A stretch of DNA of 64,000 bases, taken from positions 248,001-312,000 of the forward strand of contig JAGTJM010000011.1 of NCBI GenBank assembly GCA_020747015.1. The letters run 5' to 3'. Of this stretch, positions 34,886-46,010 are shown in pieces. This stretch comes from Pyrenochaeta sp. MPI-SDFR-AT-0127. Taxonomy: Eukaryota > Ascomycota > Dothideomycetes > Pleosporales > Cucurbitariaceae. A program made the position numbers and the translations under genes. Every line of letters starts with the position of its first letter. The stretch's first letter is position 1. The notes beneath the pieces are model-generated. The model was given only the letters and a program-made list of their open reading frames with translations, was not told the origin of the DNA and did no database searches.

Positions 34886-36645
34886 TCAAGGAGAGCGCTC
34901 GATATCCATTGCTTCGTCATCTGCTATTCTAGCTGCCAGTTCTCCAGCTCTTACCAGGACTGCGAGAGGTCCTTGTGTTCGATAATCATGAGTTGGTGAT
35001 TGGTACTGTGAAGAAGGTGCGGGAAGGGGTAGTTGTGGCGGCGGTGGTCGATCCAACGGTGAAGGTGAGGGTCCTATACTGGGAATTGGTTGGGGCAGTG
35101 TTCGCAACGTCTTTATTGAATCTGTTGGTAGTCCTGGTCCAGAATATGGCGCTAATGAAATACTGTGGCCGCTATGGCCGCTTTCAGAGGACAGAGTCGT
35201 GTCTTCGTGACTGAGCGGAGGGAGTCGTGTAGCATCCCGCATTGGCCGGCGTGGATGTAGTTCGACAGGATTTTGAAATGATCCCACGTAAGGATTTGAT
35301 GGAGGTGTGGTAGATGCAGGTTGATAATGAGGGTCCGTGTAGGGGTGATACGGTAGATGTGCGTCCATTGAACTTCTTAAGCCTCTCACGGGGTTTGTAG
35401 AGGAGGTGTCATGGAAAGGCTCCTTCGGCAATACTGCTGATCGTGGAGAAGCTGAGATTGATGGGAACATGTCGCCTCCTGTTCTAGGAGAATTCAATCC
35501 AGAGAGAGAATGTGACGCTGGTGATGTAGGCTTGGAGGAATAGGATGGGCCTGGTGGCAGACGAGCGGGGCCTATTGGGGGACTAGGATCTAATCTTTGG
35601 TAACCTCCTGGTAATTCTGGTTGGGCTGAGCTCAGTCTTTGGTTCGCAGCTCGCTCAGTCTGGTCATGGCTGCTACTTGGGGTAGAAATGGTCCTCTCTG
35701 TCTCTAACTTCGAGCGTTTGCCTTCTGAACCGGTCATTATTAAGAAGTATCGGGAGGGGGAGGGTACACTGACCCTTCGCAGGTGCAGCATGCTTTGCTT
35801 TAAAATCGTCTAAGTACTTTTGATAGACTTCAAATTGCGGCGTTTTCTTGTAATCAGCCAACTCCGCATAGTACTTCTCTTTCGCACCATTGGCCTGTCG
35901 CTCGCAGCTTTCGCGTTCGTCTGCTGGTAGTACTTGCCATCTCTCACCGACTACCTTGGCGATTTCGGTGAAGGTAAGTTCCTGTCCCTTCAAGGATTCT
36001 CTTACCTCTACAGGCGGTTAGCTGCGACCGGAAAGAAGGATTGCTGTACTGACGATTGGAGAAGATGACATAAGCCGAAGGGGGCCGTTCTGGTGCGTGT
36101 TCATCAGGCTAGTTCAACATTAGATCTGTTCATGGTACAGTATGACAAGTCAATGCGCATCAAGGTGATAAAAGGACTGGTCTCACCTTTGGATGCCTTC
36201 GGTACTTCCGCTTAGTAGCTGTCCCGGGGAGACTACTTGTAGGTGTATCTCCCTGTTTGCCTTTGTTCTCAGGCCCTGAATCGTCACTTCGGTAGGATCT
36301 CTCAGTACTCGCAGCCCTTCCCAAAGCAATGGGCAGCGGGCGATCAGTGGATTGTCCCCGCGACTCGGCGATGGCTCGTTGAAGTTTCTGTTGGACGAGT
36401 TTAGTTAGTCTGTAATAAAAACGTAAGATAAGGGAAAGCCATACCCTTCGGTGCCCAAGTTTGACACTCAGGTGACTTCTTCAAAGCCGTAAGCATCCAG
36501 TCCAGCAGTGTTCAAATGGGACAACGTACAAATCGGATTCTGTGATATCCAGGACCGTTTCCCAAGTGTCAAACCCCTCAGCCGCGAATGCTTCAAAGTA
36601 CTGGGACAGTCCCAGTCGCGCCAGCCGATCTCTCAGGTCGCTCAT
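34886..36645 (-). CDS. SAM domain + HMG-box DNA-binding protein
   Basis: Six exons, 5' to 3': 36645-36530, 36475-36445 (31 nt), 36387-36187, 36108-36054, 36007-35774, 35724-34886. The introns are 46-78 bp and the product is 491 residues. Residues 1-50 form a SAM domain (LARLGLSQYFEAFAAEGFDTW, completed by KLGHRRKLQRAIA). A basic Ser-rich linker follows. From about residue 117 there is a canonical HMG box (PERPPSAYVIFSN joined by splicing to QVRESLKGQELTFTEIAK, then VGERWQVLPADER). It continues with KEKYYAELADYKKT. The C-terminal 280 residues are Pro/Ser-rich and disordered, a possible activation region, with a helical acidic end. A transcription or chromatin role is expected. The SAM domain suggests self-association or partner binding. 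The 3.3 kb non-coding region upstream fits a regulated transcription factor. Confidence 0.92.
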
Positions 36646-39600
36646 GTAGTTAAGGTGTAAGCGACACGGTGTGGGTGGTGTTGTGTGGTGTTGTGTCGTG
36701 CTGGTGTGGAGACCGTATCGATAAGGTGGCCACCGTAAGTTGTCGGTGCCAGTGCTAGCCGGCGGAGATAGTAAAAGATGAATTGGGATTTGGTTTGGAA
36801 ATATTATGGCGCCAGTGGCGACGGATCTGAGATCGAGAGCTTGATGGGATAGCGAGAATAATTTACATGTAATACGAGAGATTAGGAAATGGTAAGATTC
36901 AGGTGTGAGAGAGGTGATTGGCGGGGCAAAGAGGCGGTGGCGAGACGGATTCGTAATGAAAAATTTAGGTAGGGGTCAATTGTTGCAGGGCGCAGAAGCG
37001 CAAGAAGAGTAAGAGGTGGAAGAGTAAGTCAACGACTAGCACTCATCCATAAGTGGTGGGTAGGTGGAAGTGTGGACTTGGGGAAAGTGGGTCCCCGGAC
37101 CAGGACGCCAGAAATCTGTAATTATGCTGTGACACGGACAAAGTGCGTATCGAGGTGTATCATGGGAAAGCGACGCAGCCTAGTATAGGCGCGACCTGGA
37201 CAGCGGCCGACGAGAGTCAGTAGACGGCCGGCGGTCATTTGGCGGTTTCCAGGGCAGTGGTTGCGAGCAATGGGCAGTCGACAGGTGCAGACACGAGAGA
37301 TTGTGTGGTGACGAGCAGAACCAGGAGCGCTGAGACTGGCAACACGCCCAAGAAACAAGGCTCGGCGGTACTCGGGTGATTCTGAGTCAGGGTGCAGTTA
37401 TTGGTGTTGTTAGGATGTGGTGGTGGTGGTGGTGTGGTGTGGGCAAGGGGAGAAGGGGAGACGCAAAGTTTGGGACGAGGGAATGGGCAGTTGGTGCGCG
37501 ACAAGGCAGTGAGGTCAGAGCCAACGATCAGCGGCTGGCGGGCTTGACAGTGCAAAAGAAGACAGGGGGATGTGTTCTCTGCGGGGCCAAGACGTGCACG
37601 ACCCATACACACAGAGTGTCGGATGTTTTTCCTCGGTGGGTGCGGCGTCTGATAGGCAGGCGGGCTCGTACACGGTGGGTTGACGATGGCAAGTTCTCAG
37701 AGTATCGTGGACACAGACGCGATCGGCTACGGCTAGAGACCACGACAAACACAATAGGCCCGTTTCGCAACGCGCCCCGGCAAGGTTGTTCAGGCGCCTG
37801 ATGCCACCTAGCCGGCTTCGCTCTGGCAGCTGGACGATAACAGCCCATGGGCGAGCGCCCACCGGACCCTTCAACCCAGCCCTCGAGCATCGGCTTTGAC
37901 ATTGCTGTTGCATTTTGCAGTTATGACGTGGGGTCTAATTCCAGCAGCATGGCCACCCTCGGCACGGACGAGCTGCCGTCTGGTGGCTGCCCTGCTGCCG
38001 TCCTGCTGCCGCCCCGTGTCAGACCTGAAATGCCAGGCATGCATGCCCCAAGGCCTCTGGCTCTGCCGCAGAGCTGCGACATCACCTTGACGTTGCGAAC
38101 GACGGAATTGGCGTGGGCATGCTCGCTATCCCCTAAGCGAGACAGGGCGGAAGTTCGATCTTCGATGAGATGCAGCAGTCGGGCGCCGGGCGCGTTCAAT
38201 CTGGACGCTGGTGCTAGATCGGCAAATCGAGACCGCCAAACTTTGCCCACTCGGCCGTTTCCACCATTACTGGTACCACCAAACATGCACCTCCACCATA
38301 GTAGAACTGATCTTAGCTGATCGCTGCATGACGGAGGGCGGAGAGGAGGCCTAGCCAAGATCCTCCGCTCGTCATCTTTGGTCAGCGAATGAGAAGCCAT
38401 CAAAGTGTTGGCCTCAAGCCGGCAGACAGGGGTTCACGGAGCGGAATGGACAACACCCTCGCTGGCTTACTCAGCTTGGTACTGATTGCCTTCACACACA
38501 TCAGTGAATACGGAGGGCCGTTGCGTTCAAAGATCAAGACAAGGTGATCCGTCTAGACATGGCAATCTGCAAGGAACACGCTGTTCGCTGTGCCGCCATG
38601 CTAAAGTTAAGAATTCGATCTGTCGTGTCACAAACGAGGCCCGCTGTTGATCACTGCGACTAAGTCCCACTGGACATTATCGGACGTTGCTACGAGCTGA
38701 GCCTCAACATCCTTGGGCCATTCGCTTCAATAATTCCATGATCTTGACACTTTCTATTGGAGTCGGGTATGACCAACGTGATTGATGTTCATTTGCTCGG
38801 AATAAGAGTCCGGCCCACGTGGATAGGCACTTGGGAAACTTGCTAGTACCTCGCACTCAATGGCGGGTGAACGGGCATGCCGCCAGTATCGTTTGATATA
38901 GCCCAATCCAAATTTGACCAGCCGCGAGCAGCGGTTAATTATCCTTGTTGTGCTCGCTTTTGTTGAAAAAGTCGGTGCACATCTGATGACCACATTCACA
39001 ATACATGATCATCTGCGTGATTGCAGGCAAGACTAGAGTTTGAAACAACAACCGATACTTGTTGGGCATTTATTCATCCTCCAGTACTGTCTGACCATCT
39101 CCACCGGGTACCATCTACATACGGGTCAGCTTAATGATTTCTACTTGATGTCACACTCATACCATGCAAATGTTATTGCCATTCAACAGGATTTTGGGCA
39201 GCTTGACATTGCCTTCAGCAGGGTCACTATTCTGCGTTCAGATTGAATCCAACACCAGGCTTTTCAGTCCAAATAGACGAGGCGCGGGTTTGAACCTACA
39301 TTTCAGTCACGTTCTCAAGGACCATGTCTGTGGCTGGTCAGAAGACGGCCTGCGTGGCTGGTTGTTGTTGTACTCACTGACATAGTCATCGAAGCCGACT
39401 AACTTCCCCGTGAATTCTGATACAGGGTAAGCTCATAGTACCTCGCTGAATGTGGCTTTATGCACCTTTTCCACCGTTCATAATGACCCAAATCTGCGAC
39501 CCAACACATTTGTCGATCAGTTCTGGCAGTGGTCAGCAGCTGGATTCGATGGCGTAAGATCTCGACTCACCGAGGGGGAGAAGGTTTTCAAGAGACATGG

Positions 39601-39982
39601 CGACTATGTTTGTGTAGGTTGTCAGAATTTACAATCACTGGTCCTGGAGCTTCGTTTGGGGTGCTAGTGCATGTGAGGTCGCTGTGCAGGCTTGATATCT
39701 TGGCGTTCAAAGCGTCTTTTTGAAGTGACGCGCTAACGAATCATTTTGCGAACCGCCAGGGCCAGCAATTCACGCCAGGCAGATGTCGCACTGGCCAAAC
39801 AAATACACCACATCCTGCATACCTGGTGCCTAGCGGGAGCACTACAATGGAGTGTTATGCTTCTCAGGAGACGCGCCTCTTTGCCGAGCGCATCAAGCGT
39901 GTCGAGACGCGTTCGAAATGAAGTCGCAGCGAACAGCGCCGTGAAGAGGTGCATATGACTCCATAACTTTCACATTTACTGC
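36646..39982. other. 3.3 kb divergent non-coding region
   Basis: This lies upstream of both the SAM/HMG gene (minus) and the exonuclease gene (plus). It is GC-rich between about 37 and 38.4 kb and contains a (TGG)n run at 37416-37433. Frames such as 37235-37913 minus and 37847-38320 plus are composition artefacts without domains. A long leader or upstream regulatory sequence for the transcription factor is likely. Confidence 0.5.
37416..37433. repeat. (TGG)n microsatellite
   Basis: Six tandem TGG triplets in the upstream region of the SAM/HMG gene. Confidence 0.8.
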
Positions 39983-42430
39983 ATGCTAAACCATCGCAGA
40001 TTGACATCACCACTCCTATCGAGCTCCTCGTGGTCCAGAGTTATGCGCAGTACCCCACCCCACCCAGTACTTGTGAGCTCCCCCACCTCGGAATCCAGAT
40101 GGAAACGAGGACGGCCTGTCACGTCGCGAACTAGCATCACCACACCGGCATCTCAGACTCTGCCTCGGCGGCCAATACACACCAATGCTGGGACTCTGCT
40201 GGGGGGTCAAAGGCACATGCCAACAACTTCGGCAGCACAACACATACAGCCTTCTGAGCATTCAGACACGGAGGCCCCAACAATGCAAGGAACTCAGCGA
40301 ATGCATTTGTGGGATTCTTCCAAGGCTCTACGCTTCGCGCCATCAACATCCTTGGACAATGCCGTCTCCACACCCACGACTAGCAATTCAATGGCTGCCT
40401 GCCGATCCGAAGCCAACTTACCAGACGCCGTCAACTTGTCATCTCTGGATTCACATCCTGCAGATGTTGATATTGAATCTGAAAACGTCTTGGATCTTGG
40501 AAGTATCGAAGAGCAATCAAGCCTAGACGGTGAAGGCCTCAAGAACAAGTCTTCGCTGAGGGAGAGCACTACCAGCAAGCAGTGGGGTGATCCAGACGAT
40601 GTAGCCCACCGAGGCCATGACAATACATTTAAGCAAGAGAGCAGCGCCCATGCCGCCGGAGAAGATGTGGCGGCTGTAGACCACACACCTCTCTCCTACC
40701 AGATCCCAGAAGATTTATTACGCACCGCAATGTTGGCGTCCCCGAATACCCGCGCCAGTTTCTGGAGTACAAAGCTTTACCGAGGACCACAAGGTGAATC
40801 TTTGGCGACCCATTATTGTCAATCCATGGAGGTTGCGGATCGAGTCGCTCAGTACTTCTTGAATGAGAAGATCGTGGGCTTCGATATCGAGTGGAAGCCT
40901 CGCGGCAACCCGTTCTCGATAAAGCAAAATGCATCGTTGATCCAACTTGCTTGCGAGAATCGCATCGCGCTATTCCACATATCTCTCTTCCCTGGCACAA
41001 AAGCAGAGCAATTGATGCCACCAAACTTGAAGGCTGTTCTCGAATCGCCCAATATTTTTAAGGTTGGCGTGGCCGTAAAAGGCGACTTTCGCCGTCTTGA
41101 GAAGTACCTTGGTATACAAGCTCAAGGGGTCTTTGAGCTCAGTCGCCTTCACAACCTCGTGGAATGGTACGAAAAGGACCCAAGTAAAATTTCGCATAGA
41201 CTAGTGGGACTCGCTGCACAAGTTCTCCAGCACCTTCAGCTGCCACTGTATAAAGGTGCTCCTTTAGATGACGAGCCAGACAACACTTCTAGTGTGCGTG
41301 AGAGTGATTGGAGTCAACCATTAGACCTGCAACAAATCCACTACGCCGCAGCTGACGCGTACGCGGGGTTTCGCCTTTATCATACACTTGAGTGGAAACG
41401 TAACCAACTGAACCCTACCCCCTCAGCAATCAAACTGTGCGACTTCGACTCAAAGCCAGCCTCGAGGTTGAAGGAACCCCGCAAAAGCACAAAGGCCACT
41501 GGCAAACCTGAAGCTGCTGTGGAGACTGCGACTGACCGTCCGACCAATGCAATCGATCAAGGTCAAGATGAAGCGGAAGATACTGAAGACTTGGACGGAT
41601 ATGAGACAGCCCCAGAAGAGCTTATGGACAGTCACCAGCTGGAGGACCCAGTGCCAAAATCTTCATCTCCGGCTTCTGCAGAACTTGACCAAATTGAAGC
41701 TCAGACGCAAACATGCTTTGGTCAACTCAATTCACTCCATCTACGGGGCCCAGATCTGAGCTACCCTGTTCTTCCTCACGATTCCAACAGGACAGTCACA
41801 TCTACACCCCTAACTCGAAGCTTCGACCGCTCCTCTACGGGCCCCGTCAAGCTTACGCCAGTAGAAGATGTGTTTCATTCGAAGTCTTTGGAGCTAGGCG
41901 CGGAAGAAGATGAATACGCAGATTCAGAGCTAGAAGAGGCACTTCGCACTATGGAACTTGACGATGGTGGGAATTTCAGAAAGGATTTAACGGAAAATAT
42001 TACGGACGTGGATTTTATAGCAGAAGTGCCGAACAAAACACCCACATTCAAGCCTCTAGTCACACTGCCGAAGGAAGACGACTACACAACCGAATACGCT
42101 CTCGCTACTACGTGGGCCCAGAACTATGTCAAAACCACTATCCCTCTTCCTGCTTCAACAGCTCCTTCGCGAATCCGTGCAACAATTCCACATCTGCGCG
42201 CATATCACTTGTGGTACCACCAGAAGCTCTCAGTGGACGATATTGCATCACATTTGCGCGAGCCACCTCTCTCTATCAGCACAGTCACCAGCTATATCCT
42301 GCAAGCTGTTAGCTTAGAAGGGCTGGAATATGACAAGAAATCGTTGAACGAGGTAATGAAATCCATGTCGCCTGGCTTGCGGAATGGGCGGTGGAAGTGG
42401 CTGGCGGCGAAGGCTGGTGCCCTTGACTGA
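39983..42430 (+). CDS. DEDDy 3'-5' exonuclease (WRN-exo/RNase D-like) with C-terminal HTH_40 domain
   Basis: Single exon, 815 residues. The ATG at 39983 is the first in frame; an internal ATG about 20 codons later is possible. After a disordered N-terminus of about 240 residues comes a complete DEDDy exonuclease domain (about 265-470): D301 and E303 in GFDIEWKP, D368 in VAVKGDFRRL, and Y454 with D458 in YAAADAYAGF. An acidic linker (about 490-690) follows. The C-terminal 110 residues (WAQNYVKTTIPL, PHLRAYHLWYHQKLSVDDIASHL, ISTVTSYILQAV) match the HTH_40 (helicase/RNase D C-terminal-type) fold. All metal ligands are present, so nuclease activity is expected. A nuclear DNA-repair or RNA-processing role is inferred from the WRN-exo similarity. 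The N-terminal 30 residues are Arg/Ser-rich, so mitochondrial targeting is also possible. Confidence 0.9.
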   Translation: MLNHRRLTSPLLSSSSWSRVMRSTPPHPVLVSSPTSESRWKRGRPVTSRTSITTPASQTLPRRPIHTNAGTLLGGQRHMPTTSAAQHIQPSEHSDTEAPTMQGTQRMHLWDSSKALRFAPSTSLDNAVSTPTTSNSMAACRSEANLPDAVNLSSLDSHPADVDIESENVLDLGSIEEQSSLDGEGLKNKSSLRESTTSKQWGDPDDVAHRGHDNTFKQESSAHAAGEDVAAVDHTPLSYQIPEDLLRTAMLASPNTRASFWSTKLYRGPQGESLATHYCQSMEVADRVAQYFLNEKIVGFDIEWKPRGNPFSIKQNASLIQLACENRIALFHISLFPGTKAEQLMPPNLKAVLESPNIFKVGVAVKGDFRRLEKYLGIQAQGVFELSRLHNLVEWYEKDPSKISHRLVGLAAQVLQHLQLPLYKGAPLDDEPDNTSSVRESDWSQPLDLQQIHYAAADAYAGFRLYHTLEWKRNQLNPTPSAIKLCDFDSKPASRLKEPRKSTKATGKPEAAVETATDRPTNAIDQGQDEAEDTEDLDGYETAPEELMDSHQLEDPVPKSSSPASAELDQIEAQTQTCFGQLNSLHLRGPDLSYPVLPHDSNRTVTSTPLTRSFDRSSTGPVKLTPVEDVFHSKSLELGAEEDEYADSELEEALRTMELDDGGNFRKDLTENITDVDFIAEVPNKTPTFKPLVTLPKEDDYTTEYALATTWAQNYVKTTIPLPASTAPSRIRATIPHLRAYHLWYHQKLSVDDIASHLREPPLSISTVTSYILQAVSLEGLEYDKKSLNEVMKSMSPGLRNGRWKWLAAKAGALD

Positions 42431-43304
42431 GACATCGGCGCCAGGAGGATGTTGTAGATGAGATAGTTGTATTTGGGTTCTTCTGAATGTCGTGTTGTGT
42501 CTGGTACATATGAACCTCCTATCTGACGTGAAAGGGAAACAATGATTCTCAATTCCAATGTATATACATACAGAATCCATTCACAGTTCCGTTGCACCCT
42601 CCTCTATCGTGAGTTTGAGGCCATCAATCCTGACAATCAAACATCGTCCAAAATGTGTCACAAAGCTCCATGGTTTCTCTGGGCAAAGCTCCAATCTAAA
42701 TAATGACGTTGTAACGTCAACCATTTAGACAAACTTCATATCCTTGAAGAGTAGTGTAACATACCATTCCAAGTGGCTCTGAGTTTAGTCTGCTAAAGCT
42801 TCAATGGTGCCGCAACATGGTTCGATGTAGCTGCAATTCTCTCAAACTCATTGATGATTTCAATGCGTGGGTTGATAGAGAGCGCTTCGAAAGTCTTCAC
42901 TCTGTTTGAATTGAAAGTGGACAAGCCAGAACAAAAGTAGTGAATAAGGTTCGCCTGCAAGCAGACATGCCCAACGCAGGAAAGAGAGATTTCAAAACTT
43001 GCATGAAGAGGATTGGCACGGTGTCTTAGCTACCAACAAATTTGAGTAGTGCTCTTCTTGCATGTCTGATGCGAAGCCCTCACACTTGGTTCTGGGAAGA
43101 TTGGTTATCGTTGTCAAGTATGTACCTCACTTGATAGCCTTGGAGCGAGGAAAAGTACCAGCAGCTTTGATGGCGAGAAAATGCTTTTGTTCTACTGTCT
43201 ACCGGTTGTAAGCTTCATGCTTTGCTTTGTCCATGCACATCATTCTATTTGTCTTCCAAATAGCGTAAGAACCTTTGCAGTCGCCGCTACCAAAGTATCA
43301 CATT
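42431..43304. other. convergent intergenic region
   Basis: 874 bp between the exonuclease and phosphomannomutase stop codons. It contains a 7 bp-arm palindrome at 42704-42719 and no recognisable gene. Confidence 0.55.
42704..42719. repeat. short perfect inverted repeat TGACGTT-N2-AACGTCA
   Basis: Two 7 bp arms separated by two bases. The half-sites resemble bZIP/CRE halves, but the position is 3' to both flanking genes. Confidence 0.6.
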
Positions 43305-44321
43305 CTACTGGAAGCTCTTCAGCAGTTCCTGCAGCTGCGCATATGTATCATCTGGGTTCTTGACCTTGTGTCCAATCGTCCTCGAATCGCTGTAGATCTC
43401 CCAGTCGTTACCGCCTTCATATGCCTTGTCTCCAAAGAAGTGAATCTTGTCGTACACCACACCTGTCCTATCCTTCTCTGCCTCAACGTGTGTCAAGCAG
43501 TAGGTCTTGTCCCACCCGGTAGGGAAGACGTCGAAGGAGATCTGGCCGCCAATCGAGTAGGTGAGGCCGTAGTCAGGGAATGCTTCTTTTAGCTTGGCTA
43601 CCATGGTTGGGCGAATGTTGTTTGCAATATCATACTGTTGGTATTCATTGCGTTCTGTCGTAGAGGCGTTACGGCCGATTGGGGAGACGTTGATCATGCC
43701 GTTGCGGAATTCAATGAAGGTACCGCGCTTGATTGGGATGTCAAGGTCGGCAATGTAGTGGAGAATCCTGTGAATCAACGATTAGCTGTCAGTGATTCGC
43801 TCATACTCTCGGCTTTCTGAACCAGCTGGCCAGTCTATCGCAGCCCAAATGTTCCAGGAAACGTAGTGCAACATACCACTTGACAAGCGCCTTATACTTT
43901 GTCTCCCCAATCCACCCAATAAAACTTTGGCTTGCCAGTTCCTGTCCCAACCGATATGCCGTTAGGCCATTCTCGGCGAAGCAGAAGTCGAACAGCGAGG
44001 TAACATTGACATCGGGTGTAGCAAGCTGTTCTTGCTGCTTTGCGAGGTTTGAGCCGCCTACAAAGCCGATTGCGCATTTGTGGCGGAGTTCGGAGAGAAT
44101 CTGGAGCATCTCTGGCTTGACAAGCTGGAGCGGGTATTAGCGGGGATCTTGAGAGACAACATATTGGAGTTTGGAGAGGGCGTTTTTAATTATAGAAGGA
44201 AGCGAAGAGAGCATTGTACCTGACGAGGCTTTGTGAGCGTGTCATCAACATCGAAGAGGAGCACTGTGTTCTTGAACGGGCGCTGGTCGAGCGGTGGGTA
44301 GACTGATGCTGCGAGAGCCAT
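43305..44321 (-). CDS. SEC53: phosphomannomutase
   Basis: Exons, 5' to 3': 44321-44220, 44124-43877, 43767-43305. The introns are 95 and 109 bp. The product is 270 residues, the normal length. It converts mannose-6-phosphate to mannose-1-phosphate in the cytosol, feeding GDP-mannose for N-/O-glycosylation and GPI anchors. The HAD-superfamily motif is complete: D24-V-D26-D-T in LLFDVDDTLT. Motifs further on include GFVGGSNLAKQQEQL, FAENGLTAYRLG, the substrate loop IEFRNGMINVSPIGRNA, and the cap/core return GGQISFDVFPTGWDKTYCL with FFGDKAYEGGNDWEI. The junction WILHYIADLDIPI fixes the second intron. Nothing is unusual about the gene. Confidence 0.97.
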
Positions 44322-45284
44322 GTTGAAGTGTGTATCGATGCTTCTTTGCTGTGTATGCTTCGAACTGAACAAATGGGGAGCAGAGCCACTCGACTAGACT
44401 GTGGCAGAATCGAAGAGGTGTTTTGATGCAGAGCAAGGGAGCAATGGCAGGCTTGGTGGTGCTTGATATATTTTGGAGGGGTTTATGCAGGGATTGTTGA
44501 TCTTCACCGCAGTTTCGCGACTGCTAGAGCGTGGGGTTCAGTCCTAGCTTGATTGGTATTGGATAGACCCTGAGAAATGGTCACGATGGTACCTGAATTC
44601 AGTCTAGAAACGCGAGTCTACTGCAACGTGTTCGTTGAAGCATCCATGGCCTGAGTCATTTTTGTCTCTTGACACAAGGGCGATTGGAACTGCAACAGTG
44701 TCTTTGTCTAGAACGCGGTTCGGACGCGTAATGCTGAGCAACAATGCATATGCACAGAAGAGGAATGGCTTCCGTGTGCGCTTGTACTTGTCGAGATATG
44801 GATTTCGTCTTGCATACCGGTAATCGGGATAAAACGTGAGTGATCCAAAAGCCATAGGTTGTATGTATGTTTTAGGGGGTTGTGATTGAAGATTCTTGCA
44901 AGGCGTCTCCTTACTTCTTATATAACGCCCTCGTTCCCTTCCCAATTTGAGTTTTAAGAATGGAAGACAGATCCCTCAAGTCCAATCTCGGCTACTTTGG
45001 AGCTGATGTGCAAGCTCAATTATGCCGGTCTTGCACGCCGGCCGCCAGTCTCACATGTATCATTAACTTTGAACACAAGATAATCAAGCAACCAGGATGT
45101 ATGCCTTGAGTCACATAACCTATTTTGCACTGATTGTATGGTTCAAAACTTTGAGGCATAGAGATACTCTGGAAGACGTCGGTAATTGGTGCCTTTTACA
45201 TATGATACACTTCCTTCAAGAAGCCACGTATAATACATTCTTGCCATTCCTCTCCTGTTTTGGCGGCGAACATTATCTTGGCCT
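44322..45284. other. intergenic, SEC53 promoter side
   Basis: 963 bp between the SEC53 start and the mS41 stop. The frame 44604-44945 minus contains an ATG-initiated stretch of 83 codons but shows no domain or compositional support. No other feature is visible. Confidence 0.55.
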
Positions 45285-46010
45285 TTACCTGGCATTCTCC
45301 TTGTTCTCAGCAGCCCTTCTCTTCGCTCTGACTTCAGCCTTCCTCCGCTCTCCTCCATCAACCTTGTGTCCTCTTCTTTCTTCCCAAATACCCTCTTGCA
45401 GTCTTATCCGCGCTCTAAGGCCTTCGCTGCCCTTGACTGGCTCTACATAGCTCCCTTTGATAGTTTTTGCGCCCTTGATGATGACGCCTTGTACCTTCGT
45501 TGAGGCATCCACGGTATCACTTGGTGCGTCGGTGCCAACTGGGACGTTGACAACGAACCTCCGCGTCCCGGGATCGTGTGTTGCTGTCGCTGCTGCAGAG
45601 CGAGGGCTTATTGTGTTTCCAAGCTCGGGATTTGGCAGGACTGGGGCTTCAATGACCTTGAGTTCGGCAACCCCGTCTGTAACGTGCTGGCAATCTCCAC
45701 CAATTCCATACTCTCCATTTCTGTACTTCTCCCTCCAATGCAGTAGGTACCGTCTCGAACGTGCGGGCTCAACACCGAGTTCCTTCAGTTGCGGTGATGT
45801 GAGTGTGAAAAGGGCCTCCCATGAGGGTATCTTTGTTGCATGCGCAGACAGGCCGCGACCAATGGCACTGAGAAAGGCAGTATGGTCAGGGATGAAAGGT
45901 ATTGGCTTAGGGACCGGGCGCATAGGAATCGAGTGTTGCAGGTTCCGCACGCATGTCTTCGGTATTGATATGGCGGAGGTCGCGTTCAGAAGGGGTCGTC
46001 GGAGAATCAT
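45285..46010 (-). CDS. FYV4: mitochondrial small-subunit ribosomal protein mS41 (IGR-motif, Fyv4 family)
   Basis: Single exon, 241 residues from the ATG at 46010. The open frame extends upstream only through a non-ATG codon. The first 30 residues are Arg/Ser-rich and free of acids, as in a mitochondrial presequence. The IGR domain follows: AFLSAIGRGLSAHATKI (I50-G51-R52), SWEALFTLTSPQLKELG, ARSRRYLLHWREKYRNG. Fyv4/mS41 is a component of the fungal mitoribosomal small subunit. The C-terminal 130 residues extend well beyond the yeast protein; they contain a second weakly conserved segment (KVQGVIIKGAKTIKGSYV) and a basic tail. It is divergent with ARPC1 over 299 bp. Confidence 0.88.
   Translation of the reverse strand: MILRRPLLNATSAISIPKTCVRNLQHSIPMRPVPKPIPFIPDHTAFLSAIGRGLSAHATKIPSWEALFTLTSPQLKELGVEPARSRRYLLHWREKYRNGEYGIGGDCQHVTDGVAELKVIEAPVLPNPELGNTISPRSAAATATHDPGTRRFVVNVPVGTDAPSDTVDASTKVQGVIIKGAKTIKGSYVEPVKGSEGLRARIRLQEGIWEERRGHKVDGGERRKAEVRAKRRAAENKENAR

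Noticed and set aside
37235..38403. Several overlapping 120-160 codon frames on both strands
   Set aside because: GC-rich composition artefacts: no consistent frame, no domains and no joining splice sites.
39280..39305. GGTTCAAACC-like sequence reminiscent of a tRNA T-arm on the minus strand
   Set aside because: The five-base stems around it do not pair and no acceptor or anticodon arm fits.
44604..44945. Possible small gene on the minus strand (83 codons from an ATG at about 44852)
   Set aside because: No domain, signal or compositional support and no splice-linked extension; it lies in the SEC53 upstream region.
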